Assembly (NCBI GenBank): GCA_037974665.1
Contig: CM075773.1
Location: 64,200,763-64,264,762, forward strand
Source of the DNA: Ehretia macrophylla
Taxonomy: Eukaryota; Streptophyta; Magnoliopsida; Boraginales; Ehretiaceae
Direction of reading: 5' to 3'
Length of the DNA: 64,000 nt
Shown here one piece after another: positions 45,588 through 56,769 of the stretch. A program made the translations under genes and the position numbers. The notes under the pieces are model-generated. The model did no database searches and had not been told where the DNA came from. It saw only the letters and a list, made by a program, of their open reading frames with translations. The first letter of the stretch is position 1; each line of letters starts with the position of its first letter.

Positions 45588-46739
45588 CTACAAGGTGCAA
45601 GTGCTCTTCTTATCAGCTGTATTTCCTGTCCAATCAGCATCACTAAACCCCACAAGATTAGTGTTAGTGTCATTAGTAAACCATATTCCAAGACTTACTA
45701 TTCCACTCACATATTTGATTATCCTTTTTACTGCAAGTAAGTGAGATTCTTTTGGATTTGCTTGATATCTTGCACATACTCTAACACTGAAACAAATATC
45801 AGGTCTACTTGTTGTAAGATATAACAAACTTCTTATCATACTCCTAAATAAACTCGGATCAACTGATTTTTCATTATCACTCCTAATCAGCCTAGTAGTC
45901 ACACTCATAGGAGTTCTTGAGGACTTAGCAGATTCTAACCCAAATCTTTTAACAAGATTCCTGGCATACTTCGCTTGAGATATAAAGATCCCATCTACAT
46001 ATTGTTTAACCTGCAACCCCAAGATGTATGTTAATTCCCCAATCATACTCATTTCAAACTCATGTTTCATATGCCTAACAAATTCATCAACCTTATTTTC
46101 AAATGTTGCACCAAATACAATGTCATCAACATAAATTTGAGCAATGAGAATACCTAACCCAGACTTTTTGATGAACAAGGTTTTGTCTACTTCCCCTCTC
46201 TGGTAGCCTTTATCCAGCAAGAACTTTGTTAATCTGTCATACCAAGCTCGTAGAGCTTGTTTCACCCTATACAAGGCCTTCTTCAATTTATACACATACA
46301 TGGGATAGTGAGCGTCCTCAAAGCCTTTTGGTTGCTCAACATAAGCTTCTTCATTTAGAATGCCATTCAAGAATGCACTTTTTATATCCATTTGAAACAA
46401 TTTAACCTTTAACACACGTGCAATAGATATAAGCAACCTAATAAATTCAAGCCTACCAACCGAAGCTAAGGTCTCATCAAAATCCACACCTTCTACTTGT
46501 ATATATCCATGAGCTACTAGTCTTGCCTTGTTTCTAGTGACATTACCACTTTCATCAGTCTTATTTTTAAAGATCCACTTAGTTCCAATTACATTGACAT
46601 TTTTTGGCCTAGGAACTAAAACCCAAACATCATTCCTCATAAACTGACTCAACTCATCTTGCATGGCATTTATCCAAACTTTATCCTTTAAAGCTTCAGT
46701 CACATTTTTTTGGTTCAAGAGTTGTTGTGAAACACACAA
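45588..46739 (-). pseudogene. Sirevirus reverse transcriptase
   Basis: WVLVPRPKNVNVIGTKWIF, NKARLVAHGY, the motif A aspartate in FQMDIKSAFLNG, YVEQPKGF, and the motif C YVDDIVFG give a well-preserved copia RT. The thumb and connection follow (LGLQVKQ, SLLYLTTSRPDICFSV). RNase H begins at FSDADWTGN but stops after KKSTCTL at 45588, so the catalytic remainder is missing. The start at 46739 is a frame entry after a frameshift, not a true initiation codon. Confidence 0.9.
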
Positions 46740-48230
46740 ATCTTACCATGTCTCTGTATTGGAGCATGATTTTTGTGGACATGTGGCAGCTCCGCTTGAG
46801 TTCCTTTACTAACATCCTCTGTAGTTCTGTCGCATGTTGTAACAGCTGGTGAGACATCATTCGACTGTTCAGCTATTCTTCCTGATGTTTCATCTGTCTC
46901 GGTCACGCTGGGTTTTGAAGTTCCTTCTTCCTTCAATGTTACAACATCATTTAACTCATTTGTATTTGTTTTGCTGCCACTGATTTCTCCTGTTGATTCT
47001 CCTACAAATTTTTTCACCTCGTCAACTACCACATTAACAGATTCCATTATTGTTCTAGTAGTTAAATTAAAAACTCGAAAAGCCCGATTGTTTGTAGCGT
47101 AACCAAGAAAAATGCATTTGTCACTTTTAGCATCAAATTTTCCTCTTTGTTCTCTATCATTCAAAATGTAACATATACTTCCAAACACATAAAAATGCCC
47201 CAGTGAGGGTTTCTTACCTTTTCAAATTTCATAGGGTATTTTAGAAGTACCTAGTCGCAAGAAAACTCGATTTATGGTATAACACGCAGTGTTAACTGCT
47301 TCTGCCCAAAACCTGTGAGAGAGATTTTTATCATTCAACATTACACGAGTCATTTCTTGAATGGTTCTATTTTTTCGTTCAACCACACCATTCTGTTGTG
47401 GGGTCTTTGGAGTAGAGAGTTCATGTATTATTCCATGCTCGTTGCAAAATTCAGTGAATGAGTGGTTCTCAAATTCCCGACCATGATCACTTTTTATTCT
47501 GATGATTTTTTGAATATTGCACCATTTCTCATTTTTCAATTTTAAACACAATTTCTTAAACACATCAAAAGTGTCAGATTTTTTTCTAAGAAAGTCCACA
47601 AATGTATATCTGGAAAAGTCATCTATACACAAAAACACATATCGCTTACCTCCGATGCTTTTGGTTTGCATTAGACCCATAAGATCCATGTGCAACAGCT
47701 CCAAGATATTCTTGGTTGACACATGTTGCAACATCTTGTGAGATGTTGTTACCTGTTTACCAATCTGACAGGAACCACACACACCTGACTGCTTGTTTTT
47801 CAACTTTGGCAATCCTCGGACTGCTCCTCTATTCACAAGTTTGGTCAGCAAGTCATAATTTAAATGTCCCAATCTTTCGTGCCAAATCTCAGCATTGTCA
47901 CAGGTGCTGTTGTAACATGTCACTGGTCGTTCCTGTGATAGTGTAAGTATATAACAGTTGTCAAATGACCTTTTACCTGAAAGCACGCAATTGTTAGCAA
48001 TTTCTAGCACATGACAACCATCTTTAGTAAATTTCACATCTAACCCTTGATCACACAGTTGACTAATACTAATAAGATTAGCTTTTAAACTATCCACGTG
48101 CAACACTTTCTTGAGTTTTGGAAAACCTTCAATATTCAAAGCTCATCTCCCAAGTATTTTTCCTTTAACACCATCACCAAACGTAACTTGTCATTCGTCT
48201 CGCTCCCTATAGCTGTTCAAGACTTATCGC
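46740..48230 (-). pseudogene. Sirevirus integrase and linker
   Basis: The gag-pre-integrase zinc region shows HERLGHLNYDLL..CGSCQIGKQ (H-H-C-C). The core carries DDFSRYTFVDFL, RIKSDHGREFEN and PQQNGVVERKNRT, giving the DDE triad. After PYEI a TGA at about 47220 interrupts the frame where relatives have Trp. The C-terminal linker continues at 47188 (ICYILNDREQRGKFD..FLGYATNNRAFRVFN) and a frameshift before 46739 separates it from RT. Confidence 0.88.
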
Positions 48231-48553
48231 ATTCCTATCATATGTCTAGAACACCCACTATCAAAATACCAAGAGTTAGCAGTACAAGAATGCATTGAAG
48301 TATAAGCAACACAACAGGCTAACTCTGTTTTCTTTACCCATAATTGTCTTACCTTATGTTTTCGACAAACGTGTGAGGATCTTTTCTGCTTACTATGAGA
48401 CTTACCTTTCTCTTGCATTCTTTGAAGTTTGAAACAATGAGGTCTGATGTGACCAGGTGCAAAACAGTAGTGACATGTAGGAATGAACCTATTTTTCTTT
48501 TTCCCACATTGTCTCTGCAATGTTGTTGGTGCTGTCGGAACATCAGATACCAA
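48224..48553 (-). pseudogene. Sirevirus second zinc knuckle and protease
   Basis: CHYCFAPGHIRPHC is a CCHC knuckle. The protease active-site motif DSGCSRHM appears in NSWYFDSGCSRHMIG near 48240, and a stop follows almost at once. Confidence 0.82.
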
Positions 48554-50121
48554 GGCACTTTTACTGCTGTTCTGAGCAGTCGCATATTCATGTTCAGATT
48601 CTGGGTGGTTTTAACTTTTGACAAAGATAGTTGTACCAGAAGATTCTCCTTCATAGAAACCAATTCCACTATGATCTCTACTTGATTTCTGAATGGATAA
48701 CATGTGATTCAATTTTTTAGTTCCAGAATTTAGCATTTTTATATTTCGCTGCATCTACTTCAAATCATGTTGCAGGATCTGTACTTCACACAGTCTTTCT
48801 TCAGCCAGTTTTTCTAGTTCTGCTTTTTGTTTTTCCAATTCGACAACCATGAGTTCTAGTCCTTGGTTTTTCTTACACATTACCACCCATTTTTCGTACA
48901 TGTTCTTGTATGTTTTCATGACTTCTTCATCATCCAAGTCATCATCACTATCAGATTCACCACAGTCAGATTCACTTAACTCCCTATATTGATCATCTGT
49001 TGTTGTAACAACAGTACGTGCTCCCTCATCCACACTGATCTTGCTTAGTGTTGTTGTAACAGTGAACGCAACAAAGTTTCCAGTGTGCTCTCCTTCACTT
49101 TCTGAGGAGTCTTCTGATTCTACATCACTCCAGGTAACCTTCATAACCTTTTTCTTCTTTTTCAAAGTGTTCGCACATTCAGCTTGAATATGACCAAAAC
49201 CCTCACATTCGCGGCATTGAATGCCTTTACTTTTTTTCTTCTCATCAACTAATTTCAAGTTTTGCTTCTTAACAAAATTAGTTGTTGTTGCAACATGAGG
49301 TTTCTTTTCAAAATTTGATTGTCTAAACCCCTTTCTTTGCTTATACCATTTTTTCAGAACTCTATTGAAATTTTTGGTGAGCAAAGCTAAGGATTCAATG
49401 ATTTCAGATTCCTCATCATCAGAAGAGCTATTCCTTTCAACATCAGTCTTTAAAGCAATGCCTTTTTCTTTATTCTTTTGCTTAAACTTCATTTCAAAAG
49501 TTTGAAAGGACCCCATTAGTTCATCAATTTTGATTTCATCCACATTTTTTGATTCTTCTATGGCAGCCACCTTAATTCCAAATATGTCTGGAAAAAACGC
49601 AATGTTTTTCTTATAAGCTTGTCATCATAATATTTTTCTCCCAAAGCAAAAGATTCATTCGCAATGTCGCACAATTTGGCATTAAAATCCGCAATGGTTT
49701 CATCCTCCAGCATCCTTAATTCCTAAAATCTGGTGGTAAACATCTGTAACTTTGATCTTTTGACTGACGTTGTACCTTCATATGCAGTTTGTAATATCTC
49801 CCAAGCTTCCTTCGCAGATTCACATGTCGAGATTAACTTGAATTGATTCAATTCAACAGCATTGAATATTGCATTCAGCGCGTTAGAGTTCCAACTTGCC
49901 AAAAGATCTTCATCCTTAGTCCAATCTGTTTCAGGTTTAGTTGTAACATTGCCTTGAGCATCTGTTTTGGTAGGAGATGTCCAGTCAGTCAGTATAACTT
50001 TTCAGGCCTTTTCATCAATAGACGTGATGAATGCCCTCATTCTAGCTTTCTAGTACGAGTAATTCGCACCATCCAACAGCGGTAGTTTAGAGATTGAACC
50101 TCCCTCACGTAAGGTGTCCAT
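48554..50121 (-). pseudogene. Sirevirus gag
   Basis: The likely start is the ATG at 50121 (MDTLREGGSISKLPLLDGANY), directly downstream of the PBS. The capsid-type region (TCESAKEAWEILQTAYEGT) is interrupted by stops near 50005 and 49720. From 49570 the frame is open: FEMKFKQKNKEKG, CRECEGFGHIQAEC (first CCHC knuckle) and an acidic Asp/Glu/Ser-rich tail with a C-terminal coiled coil (ELEKQKAELEKLAEE) ending at 48755. Confidence 0.85.
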
Positions 50122-50184
50122 ACCTATTCCTGCAAGACAACAACTCAAAACTCCCAAGAATCTAACTGAATTAGTTCGTAACCT

Positions 50185-50199
50185 GCTCTTGATGCCACT
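50185..50199 (-). other. Primer binding site of the Sirevirus
   Basis: Minus-strand AGTGGCATCAAGAGC adjoins the right LTR and resembles the Met-tRNA-type sites of copia elements. Confidence 0.75.
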
Positions 50200-51183
50200 T
50201 GTAAAAAGTTGTGCAATATAAGTATGAGATAATTTCACAGCAAGACAACTAATGCTTAATCAATAAAACTCTATGAACGAAACTAAAAACAAGATGCAAT
50301 ATTTTGGTGAAAATAAATTATGTTATCACACTGTTACAAGTTATGTTGCAACATTAACTGAATTATTAAATCGTGAACAATCTGTTTTCCTAATTGCTTG
50401 ATCCACTTAATGTTCCAACAAGAGTAGCAACGATAAACAGCAAACAGCAAACAGCAGCGGAAATAATAAAACTATAACTGAAATAAAGAACACCAAGATT
50501 TAACGTGGTTCAACCATTCGGTCTACGTCCACGGGACCTCTCCTAGTCCAACAAACCTGTTCATTAAGAAATAGTATACACCAATGGACTTACACAAGTA
50601 AAGACTCCTTTTTAACCTCTGACGCCTTGGTGAGAAACTCCTTGACAAACTTTGGTTTGGCGAGCTCCCCTCGACTTACAACGTTCTCTCCTGAGAATAA
50701 CTCCTTCTTCTCCCGAAGAATGATCAAACAACACAGTGATCTAAATATTCAGAACATACACAAGTCACTCATAACTCACTGTTACATATCATAGAGTCAC
50801 AACACTTAACATCTAAGCAATCAATACGCACGTCATGTTGCAACAAAACATAGAACTCTGGTATGCTTTCTTGCAACGTGTCTAACTCCTCTCTGCTTTT
50901 TCTTCGGTTCTTGCTATGCTCCTGGACGACAAATATATACTATATTGATGCACCACCAACCGCCTCAAGACATTCCTAATCAATATGCAATAAATGCTAT
51001 ACCATAGTCAGCACAAGCTTCATATGATAAGATGCCATAATATGGTTCCTGCACCTAGAATGGTAAGTTGCCATAATATGTTTCCTGTAACACTCAATGG
51101 TACTCAGCATATATTTGGTAAAGATCATGAGGTTTTGGCAAAAATACAGCCAATCAAATGAGCAAAAATTCACAACCTCAACA
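50200..51183 (-). repeat. Right LTR (5' LTR of the Sirevirus)
   Basis: 984 bp, TGTAAAAAGTTG..ACCTCAACA, followed by the TSD AAAGT. Confidence 0.95.
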
Positions 51184-51840
51184 AAAGTGTTTGGCATTTT
51201 CAAAGTGAATTAATTGAAGATACATTTAAATATTATGAAATAATGAATTTAGTCACGTATCTTGTCATTGTTTTTTAGTATTTCTAGATTCATATTAAAT
51301 AGCTTTAATACACCCTACTATTAGTATAAATAGATGTAGTGTTCTAGTGTTTTGGCAATTGAAAAAGTGAGTGAAGAAAAATATCGAGAATAAAAGGAAA
51401 ACATTTGTAATTAAGGTAGCAGCCTACTACTCTGAGTTTAATTTGTTGAGAAATACAAATTATATTTGTAGAATATTTCCTTGTGCTCTCTATTTGTAAG
51501 GATTAACAAATCCAAAATCGTATCCAACATAGTGGCATTAGAGTTAGGGTTTATTATCAAGTTTAGTGTGTGAATCTTTTCTCACATTCATTTATCATGG
51601 CATACAATCTTATACAATCACAACTTCCAAAACTCACCTGTGAGTATTATAAAAATTAGAGTATTCAAATAAAGGCTTTTTTTTTGTTTGGTTCACAAGA
51701 TCTTTGGAATATTATCACAGATCCGTTTGTAGAACCCACTATAGAAATTGAGGTAACCTACAACGCATAGCAAAAAAATTCTTTTCGTGAAATAAGGAAG
51801 ATAGATAAGAAAGCATTTTTTTGGACTATTGGGCTTTTTT

Positions 51841-52544
51841 TTTTCTTCTAGTGGTCGGATATTGAAAATTTGTTTGGAATTTCAATCTTCTGTTTACGAG
51901 AATTTAGTTCAATATTTAGTTACTCTAGGGTAAAGGAGGTTTTTAAACATAGTTTTAAAGACAAACATATGATTAATATTTAGGGATCCAAGAAGTTTTT
52001 GACTCACGTCAAATTAAAGAAGATGGATAGATGGATAGGCCATTCTTTTGACAAATGCCCCCCCACTTCACTTGATATTTTAATTTATTTGAATAAATTT
52101 AAGTGGTGGCAATGAGTTTTGAGTGCACGACTTTTAGATATCTAGGTTTTAATATCATATTAAGTGATCACCTCATTTAAAAGTTTAAACTTTTAAAGAA
52201 AGGTTTGTTATATTATTAATCGATAAGCACTTGCTACGTTGATAAGGATTTGATAAGCTAGAGTTTAGCTATATATTAAAATTCTAACTATTCTTTTATT
52301 CGATTTTTCCAATTTTTTGGAATTAGTATAAGGAATAACACATATCTCTTGTCCCATTTTTTTACGAACAAGGCAAACATCCTTACGCAACCCAACTTAC
52401 ATCGTATTACATAACCTAATAAATTACTTAACCCAATTTGTGGGAAGATATTTTTACTACTTTAACCAAAAATTAGAAAATTTGGTAGCTGATAGATTGA
52501 ACGAAGAGTGACAGTGAATCTGGAAAAAGAGTCAATAATAGTAC
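51841..52544. other. No gene seen; dispersed repeat block
   Basis: AT-rich. The block near 52100-52230 (GTGAGTTTTGA-like start, TTAAGTGATCACCTCAT) is related to the repeats near 31690 and 31860. No frame or terminal repeats are visible. Confidence 0.5.
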
Positions 52545-53882
52545 ATGATATTGAAGATTTTTAACAATAAATGTATTTGGAGTATTAAAGTTCCAGAGGA
52601 TGGCTCTTGGGCATGGAAAAAACTGTTAAAGGTTAGAAATGAGGCTAGCTGCTTCATCAGACATAAAATTGGCAACGGAGAAGACATTTTCTTATGGTGG
52701 GATTGGTGGCATTCGAAGGGCAGATTAACTGAGGTTCTTAGAATATCTCCAATGGGAGATACTATTTATAAAAAATATTATTTTTGGTAATTTTTAGAGA
52801 TCGGATCTCTAAATTTAAAGTCAAAATACATGATGCCCGTCACTTTTATTTAGAGATCCAAAAATTGATTGGGTCTCTATTTTAGTCAAAAAGTTAATAA
52901 AAGTAGCGGCTCTATGTATTTTGACTCTAAATTTAAAGATCTGATCTCTAAAAATTACCAAAAATAATATATTTTTATAAATAGTGTCTCTCATTGGAGA
53001 TGCTCTAAGCATGAACCAAATCATTGCATCTAGAATCGGCTTGCAGAGTAAAGTCAAGGAGATCTTCAGGGCAGGTTCATGGCATTGGCCTAGAACAATG
53101 GAACATTCAAACATTGCAGGTGCCAACATCACAGTTTCCACAACGGAGCAGGATGCATGTTGGTGGAACATTGGATCCAATGGAGAATTCAATACGACAT
53201 CTACTTAAGAAGAGATTAGAATGAAAAATCAGAAAGTGGATTGGTTTGACTTGCTTTGGAAAAATCCCCTTTATTCTAAAGTATAGTTTTTGCAGTTGGT
53301 TAGCAATCAAAGATTGATTACCCACAAAGAATCGACTGATCAGTTGGAAAATTAATATTCCAATCCAATGTAGCCTTTGTCATATGGTCCAAGAAACAAA
53401 AGAGCACTTGCTCTTTGAATGTCATTTTAGTTGACGAGTTTGAAGAACATGTATGAAAGCATCTAAAATGCCTATTATGGGGATTCAATGGGAACGGATC
53501 CTTTTGGATTGCAGCAGAATAAGCAAGAGGAAAACTCTACAAGCACATCTGACTAAGCTCCTCTTCAATGCAAGTATTTACCACCTATGGGCGAAATTGA
53601 ATGCTCGTATATTCAGAGATGAATATGCAAACGAAGAACAGGTTTTTCAACAGATTAAATATCATGTTAGATGGAAGATGGCCTCAGAAAAGATTGCGAG
53701 TCTCAATCGGAGGGATAGGGAGCTTTGCGAACAATAGAACTTTTGTGTTTTTACATAGTTGTTTTAAGATTTTTTTGTGCAGTTTTTTTGTTTTTGACAA
53801 AATTTGTACACTGATGTAATGTGTATTTTTTTGAGATAGTGGAATGAAATGATTTTCCTTGCTGACCCAGCAAAAAAAAAAC
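52545..53882 (+). mobile_element. 5'-truncated L1-type LINE, 3' end with poly(A)
   Basis: The reading WAWKKLLKVRNEASCFIRHKIG..DIFLWWDWWHSKGRL, then (after a MITE) SMNQIIASRIG, WWNIGSNGEFNT, KVDWFDLLWKNP and FNASIYHLWAKLNARIFRDE is the C-terminal zf-RVT part of plant LINE ORF2. Stops and shifts are frequent after 53205. A terminal A tract at 53873-53882 follows CCCAGC and marks the 3' end. No target-site duplication could be identified. Confidence 0.83.
52741..53005. mobile_element. Palindromic Tourist-like MITE in the LINE
   Basis: 265 bp. The ends GAATATCTCCAATGGGAGA and, inverted, GAGCATCTCCAATGAGAGA continue into near-perfect arms (AGATC..CTAAATTTAAAGTCAAAATACAT and its complement). It is flanked by TTA (52738-52740) and TAA (53006-53008). 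Joining the flanks restores the LINE reading LTEVLSMNQ, so the TSD is TTA/TAA, as for PIF/Harbinger MITEs. Confidence 0.87.
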
Positions 53883-54549
53883 TATGGAAAATGTTTTTGT
53901 TTTGTCAAAAAATGAAATTTTCATTACACAAGACAAAGTTACACTAATGGCCCAAAAAAGTCCATGGAAACAAAGCCAAACAAGACGCTGAAGCACTAAG
54001 TATCCAACAAACTCAACATATCACATTTTTAGCTTTCAATGAAGAGAGTAACATTAGATGTTGCAGCACCATAAAGAAATGCATTAAACCAATTAATACT
54101 AGGAAAAACATATCATGAAATTAAAAATAGAATTTATATATACATGTAAATAAATAATTAAAAACTGTAAAATATGATAAATAATTAACAAAAATAGAAA
54201 ACAAAACTATAAATAAAAAAATTCGAACAAAAAAAACAGAAAATTTAGAAATATATATCTGTAAATATATACATATACATATATATGTATGTAGACAGAT
54301 AGTAGAAATGACACCTAAGCGGCACGGTGGCCGAGAGAATATGAGATGGAGACGTGCTAGCGAAGATAAAGGCACATTGGCAAAGTTGAAGGGGGCAGTA
54401 GATCAGAGCTAATCAAAGGGGATGGACTGATGGGGAAAGGAAAGAGCGAGGGCAGTGGTGGCGTGGGGAGGGATGATGGTGGTGGCACGAGGAGGGGAGG
54501 AGGAAGAAATGTTATTTTGAGATATAAAAATACTTACTGATGCGGCGTA
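53883..54549. other. No gene seen; GC-richer block at 54300-54520
   Basis: AT-rich DNA followed by a G/A-rich block (GGGGAAAGG, GGTGGTGGCACGAGG) that resembles the GC-rich parts of degenerate DNA transposons. I cannot assign it. Confidence 0.4.
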
Positions 54550-55251
54550 TGAGTTCTTCTTATCGAGTTATGCGACAGTTACCAGACGGTCGCCTAAACC
54601 CAATTTTTTTAAATTAAGAAAAGAAACTGTTGCTAATTTGTTGAATATAGTGATGAATTAGATAATATGAGGGGTTTCACTAAAATTTCAAATAGCCAAT
54701 GCAAAAGTTCACTATATAATAACTATGTGGCGACGTCTAATAACTTAATGGGTGGGAATTAATATACCATTGCTAAATGGTCTCTATTTAGCGACAAATT
54801 AATGATGGTATATTATTTTTTGATACAATTGTAATTAATCGTTGCTATATTATCGCAAGATGGAAATGATTGAGCCACCGCTACTAAGAAAAGTAGAACA
54901 CTAAATAAGTACCGTCGCAAATTGATCGCCAACTTGCGACAAAATAGCTATTCAAAGTTATTTTCCGTTACAAATTTTCAATACTGTCACTAAGTTATTG
55001 CGAATTGGCTTCCAATTAGCAACACCACTCCTACAATCTATTGGGGTTAATTCCAAAGTATCGGTAAATTGTCGCCTATTGGTGATGTGTTAATGACAAC
55101 CTTTGAAATGTCATCACTAGTTTGCCCCTAAATGGTTGTTATTTTTTGTGCCAACTTTAAAAAATTGTTGATGTCCGTCACACTTTCAACACTAAGGTGA
55201 TGCTTCACTAGTCGTCACTGGCCGTCGCCTAACTCAGTTTTTCTTGTATTG
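54550..55251. mobile_element. CACTA-like transposon remnant
   Basis: The right end CGTCGCCTAACTCAGTTTTT / CTTGTATTG differs by one base from the canonical CACTA terminus (CACTACAAGAAAAA on the other strand). A related block GTCGCCTAAACCCAATTTTT lies at about 54588. Between them are repeated motifs around GTCGC, TTGCGAC and their complements, typical of CACTA subterminal regions. No transposase is left. Confidence 0.6.
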
Positions 55252-55374
55252 TTTAAAAGTGAGGTGAATTAAATAGTGCCGAAAATCATTTGTGATAGGT
55301 TAGTGGTGTTGATAGGTTCTCAAATCAAAATGGCACTGTGTTGTGTTGGTTCATGAGTCGGTGCTGCTGATTCT

Positions 55375-55558
55375 AGGAAAACTTTTTAAAAAGTCTGACT
55401 GACCGGTCAATCAAATTTTTTTGCTCATAATGAATGGTCCCAACATGTGTTAGTTCTAATGTTTTGTGTGTAAAAAGTCTAACTAATTAGCATAAGGAAA
55501 AACTCTTCAAAAAATCTAACTGACCGATCAGTCAGACTTTTTGAAGAATTTTCCCTGA
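55375..55558. repeat. Inverted repeat with AAAGTCTGACTGACCGGTCA arms
   Basis: The left arm GGAAAACTTTTTAAAAAGTC/TGACTGACCGGTCA (about 55375) pairs with TGACCGATCAGTCAGACTTT/TTGAAGAATTTTCC (about 55525-55555). A third, internal partial copy in direct orientation starts near 55496. No TSD was identified. Confidence 0.7.
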
Positions 55559-55599
55559 TGCTAATTCAATGTGTAATTGTAGTGTGATAGAAAAAAAAG

Positions 55600-55705
55600 A
55601 AAAGAGTAAAATGCAACACACACCCTGTGTTTTACTGAATTTGCATTTAAAATTCTGTGTTTTCAAAAGTCGCACAACACCCTCTTTTTTATTCATAATG
55701 TTGCA
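55600..55705. repeat. Fragment resembling the end of the Mutator-like element
   Basis: ACACACCCTGTGTTTTACTG..GCATTTAAAATTCTGTGTTTTCAAAAGTCGCACAACACCC resembles the inner part of the inverted repeats of 37285-39422 (ACCCTGTGTTTTTCGG..TGTTGCAC). It is probably a relic of a related element. Confidence 0.5.
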
Positions 55706-55707
55706 TG

Positions 55708-55998
55708 GGAAAATGACACATTTAGTCCCTATTATTTTTTCAAAGTTTTAATTCCGTCCTTATTATTCCAAATCTCTCAAATTCGTCCCTATTATTTCTA
55801 ATAAAGTTTCAATTTCATCTCTATTATTTTTCTAAAAATTTAAATTCACCCTTATTGTTCAAAATTAGTCAATTTAGTCTTTATTGTAAAAAAATTGAAA
55901 TTCATTCTTATTGTTCAAAATTAACTAATTTAATCCCTATTATTTCGCAAAAACTTTTAATTTAATTCATATTATTATCATATAAAATTTAAATTGGC
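55708..55998. mobile_element. Partial MITE of the GGGAAAAT..TAGTCCCTATTATT family
   Basis: Starts GGGAAAATGACACATTTAG and continues with the same TTCGTCC/TTTAGTCCCTATTATT repeats as the MITEs in LFS units 1 and 2. The opposite end is missing. Confidence 0.6.
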
Positions 55999-56066
55999 AC
56001 TCATATAAAAGAGTTACATAACAAATTGAGCAACAGGCTTCGAGAATATGTCCTAGATCGGCGTAA

Positions 56067-56402
56067 GGGTATCTCTAATGATTAATACTATTTATAAAAA
56101 CTTATAATTTTTGACAATTTTTAGAGATTCGGGTCTCTAAAAATCATGTTTACTGATTTAAATATACGTAGGGTCCACCACTTTTTAAAAATTTGAGTTA
56201 AAATAGAGACTCAATTTATTTTTTTTGTTCAAAATTTAGAGACCTAAAAAGTAGTTAGGTCTCTATTTTATTATAAAAGTAATTAAAAATAGTGGGTCAT
56301 ATATATTTAAATCATTAATAATAATTTTTAGATATTTAAATTTTTAAAAATAAATATAAATAAATAAATTTTTATAAATAATAATACTTATTAAAAATAC
56401 CC
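56067..56402. mobile_element. Tourist-like MITE, TSD TAA
   Basis: 336 bp with ends GGGTATCTCTAATGATTAAT and, inverted, GGGTATTTTTAATAAGTATT. It is flanked by TAA at 56064-56066 and 56403-56405. The uninterrupted site CCTAATCAAGAT occurs just downstream in the local repeats. The 3-bp TAA duplication fits PIF/Harbinger Tourist elements. Confidence 0.85.
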
Positions 56403-56640
56403 TAATCAAGATTTAGTGATTTGCACACTACGCATTTATTGCTTGCTCAGGCTTCGAGAAGATGTCCTAGATCGGCCTAATCAAGATTTAGTAATCATTT
56501 ATTGCTTGCTTTTTTTTTTTTTTTTGGTCGAAAAATTTATTGCTTGCTCAGGCTTCGATAAGATGTCCTAGATCAGCCTAATCAAGATCTAGTGATCCGC
56601 ACAGTACGCATTTATTGCTCGTGTTGAGATCAGTGATTCA
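56403..56640. repeat. Local tandem repeats of CAGGCTTCGAGAAGATGTCC unit
   Basis: The block CAGGCTTCGAxAAGATGTCC / TAGATCxGCCTAATCAAGAT is present at about 56451 and 56551, plus the first copy split by the MITE at 56033-56066 and 56403. Unit 3 has it once (39931-39970). A T tract lies at 56512-56525. Confidence 0.8.
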
Positions 56641-56769
56641 TATGCAAGCAATTCTCGGCTTGTAAACTAATGTTCTTTTTATATTATATTCTTTTTTGTG
56701 GTGAAACAAACATTTCATTAAACACGGGAAACAACATACAAAAGGTGTAAAAGTAAACTAATGTTCATT

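Larger units (their letters stand above)
42104..51183 (-). mobile_element. Ty1/copia retrotransposon, Sirevirus type, TSD AAAGT
   Basis: LTRs of 1000 bp (42104-43103) and 984 bp (50200-51183) bound a 9.1 kb element, with AAAGT at 42099-42103 and 51184-51188. On the minus strand come a PBS, gag with two zinc knuckles, protease, integrase, RT, and an additional ORF before the PPT. An extra 'envelope-like' ORF after pol is the hallmark of Sireviruses. RNase H is almost entirely missing and pol has stops and shifts, so it is inactive. Confidence 0.93.
42025..51840 (+). mobile_element. Copia remnant (Retrofit-like): LTR and gag start, split by a Sirevirus
   Basis: The LTR starts TGTTGAAAAATAC at 42025, is interrupted at 42103, resumes at 51189 and ends CCAACA at 51529, about 420 bp net. 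A degenerate Met-tRNA site TAGTGGCATTAGAG follows. Then comes a gag start with many stops: SQLPKLTCEYYKN, SIQIKAFF, GSQDLWNII and EIRKIDKKAFF, recognisable as copia gag. Nothing further of gag-pol or a second LTR is visible beyond about 51840. In the other LFS unit the DNA near 58950 is uninterrupted. Confidence 0.68.

Noticed and set aside
54121-54375. 84-codon hydrophobic minus-strand frame
   Set aside because: Reads through AT-rich sequence and a TATA/CATA microsatellite; no domain and no promoter evidence.
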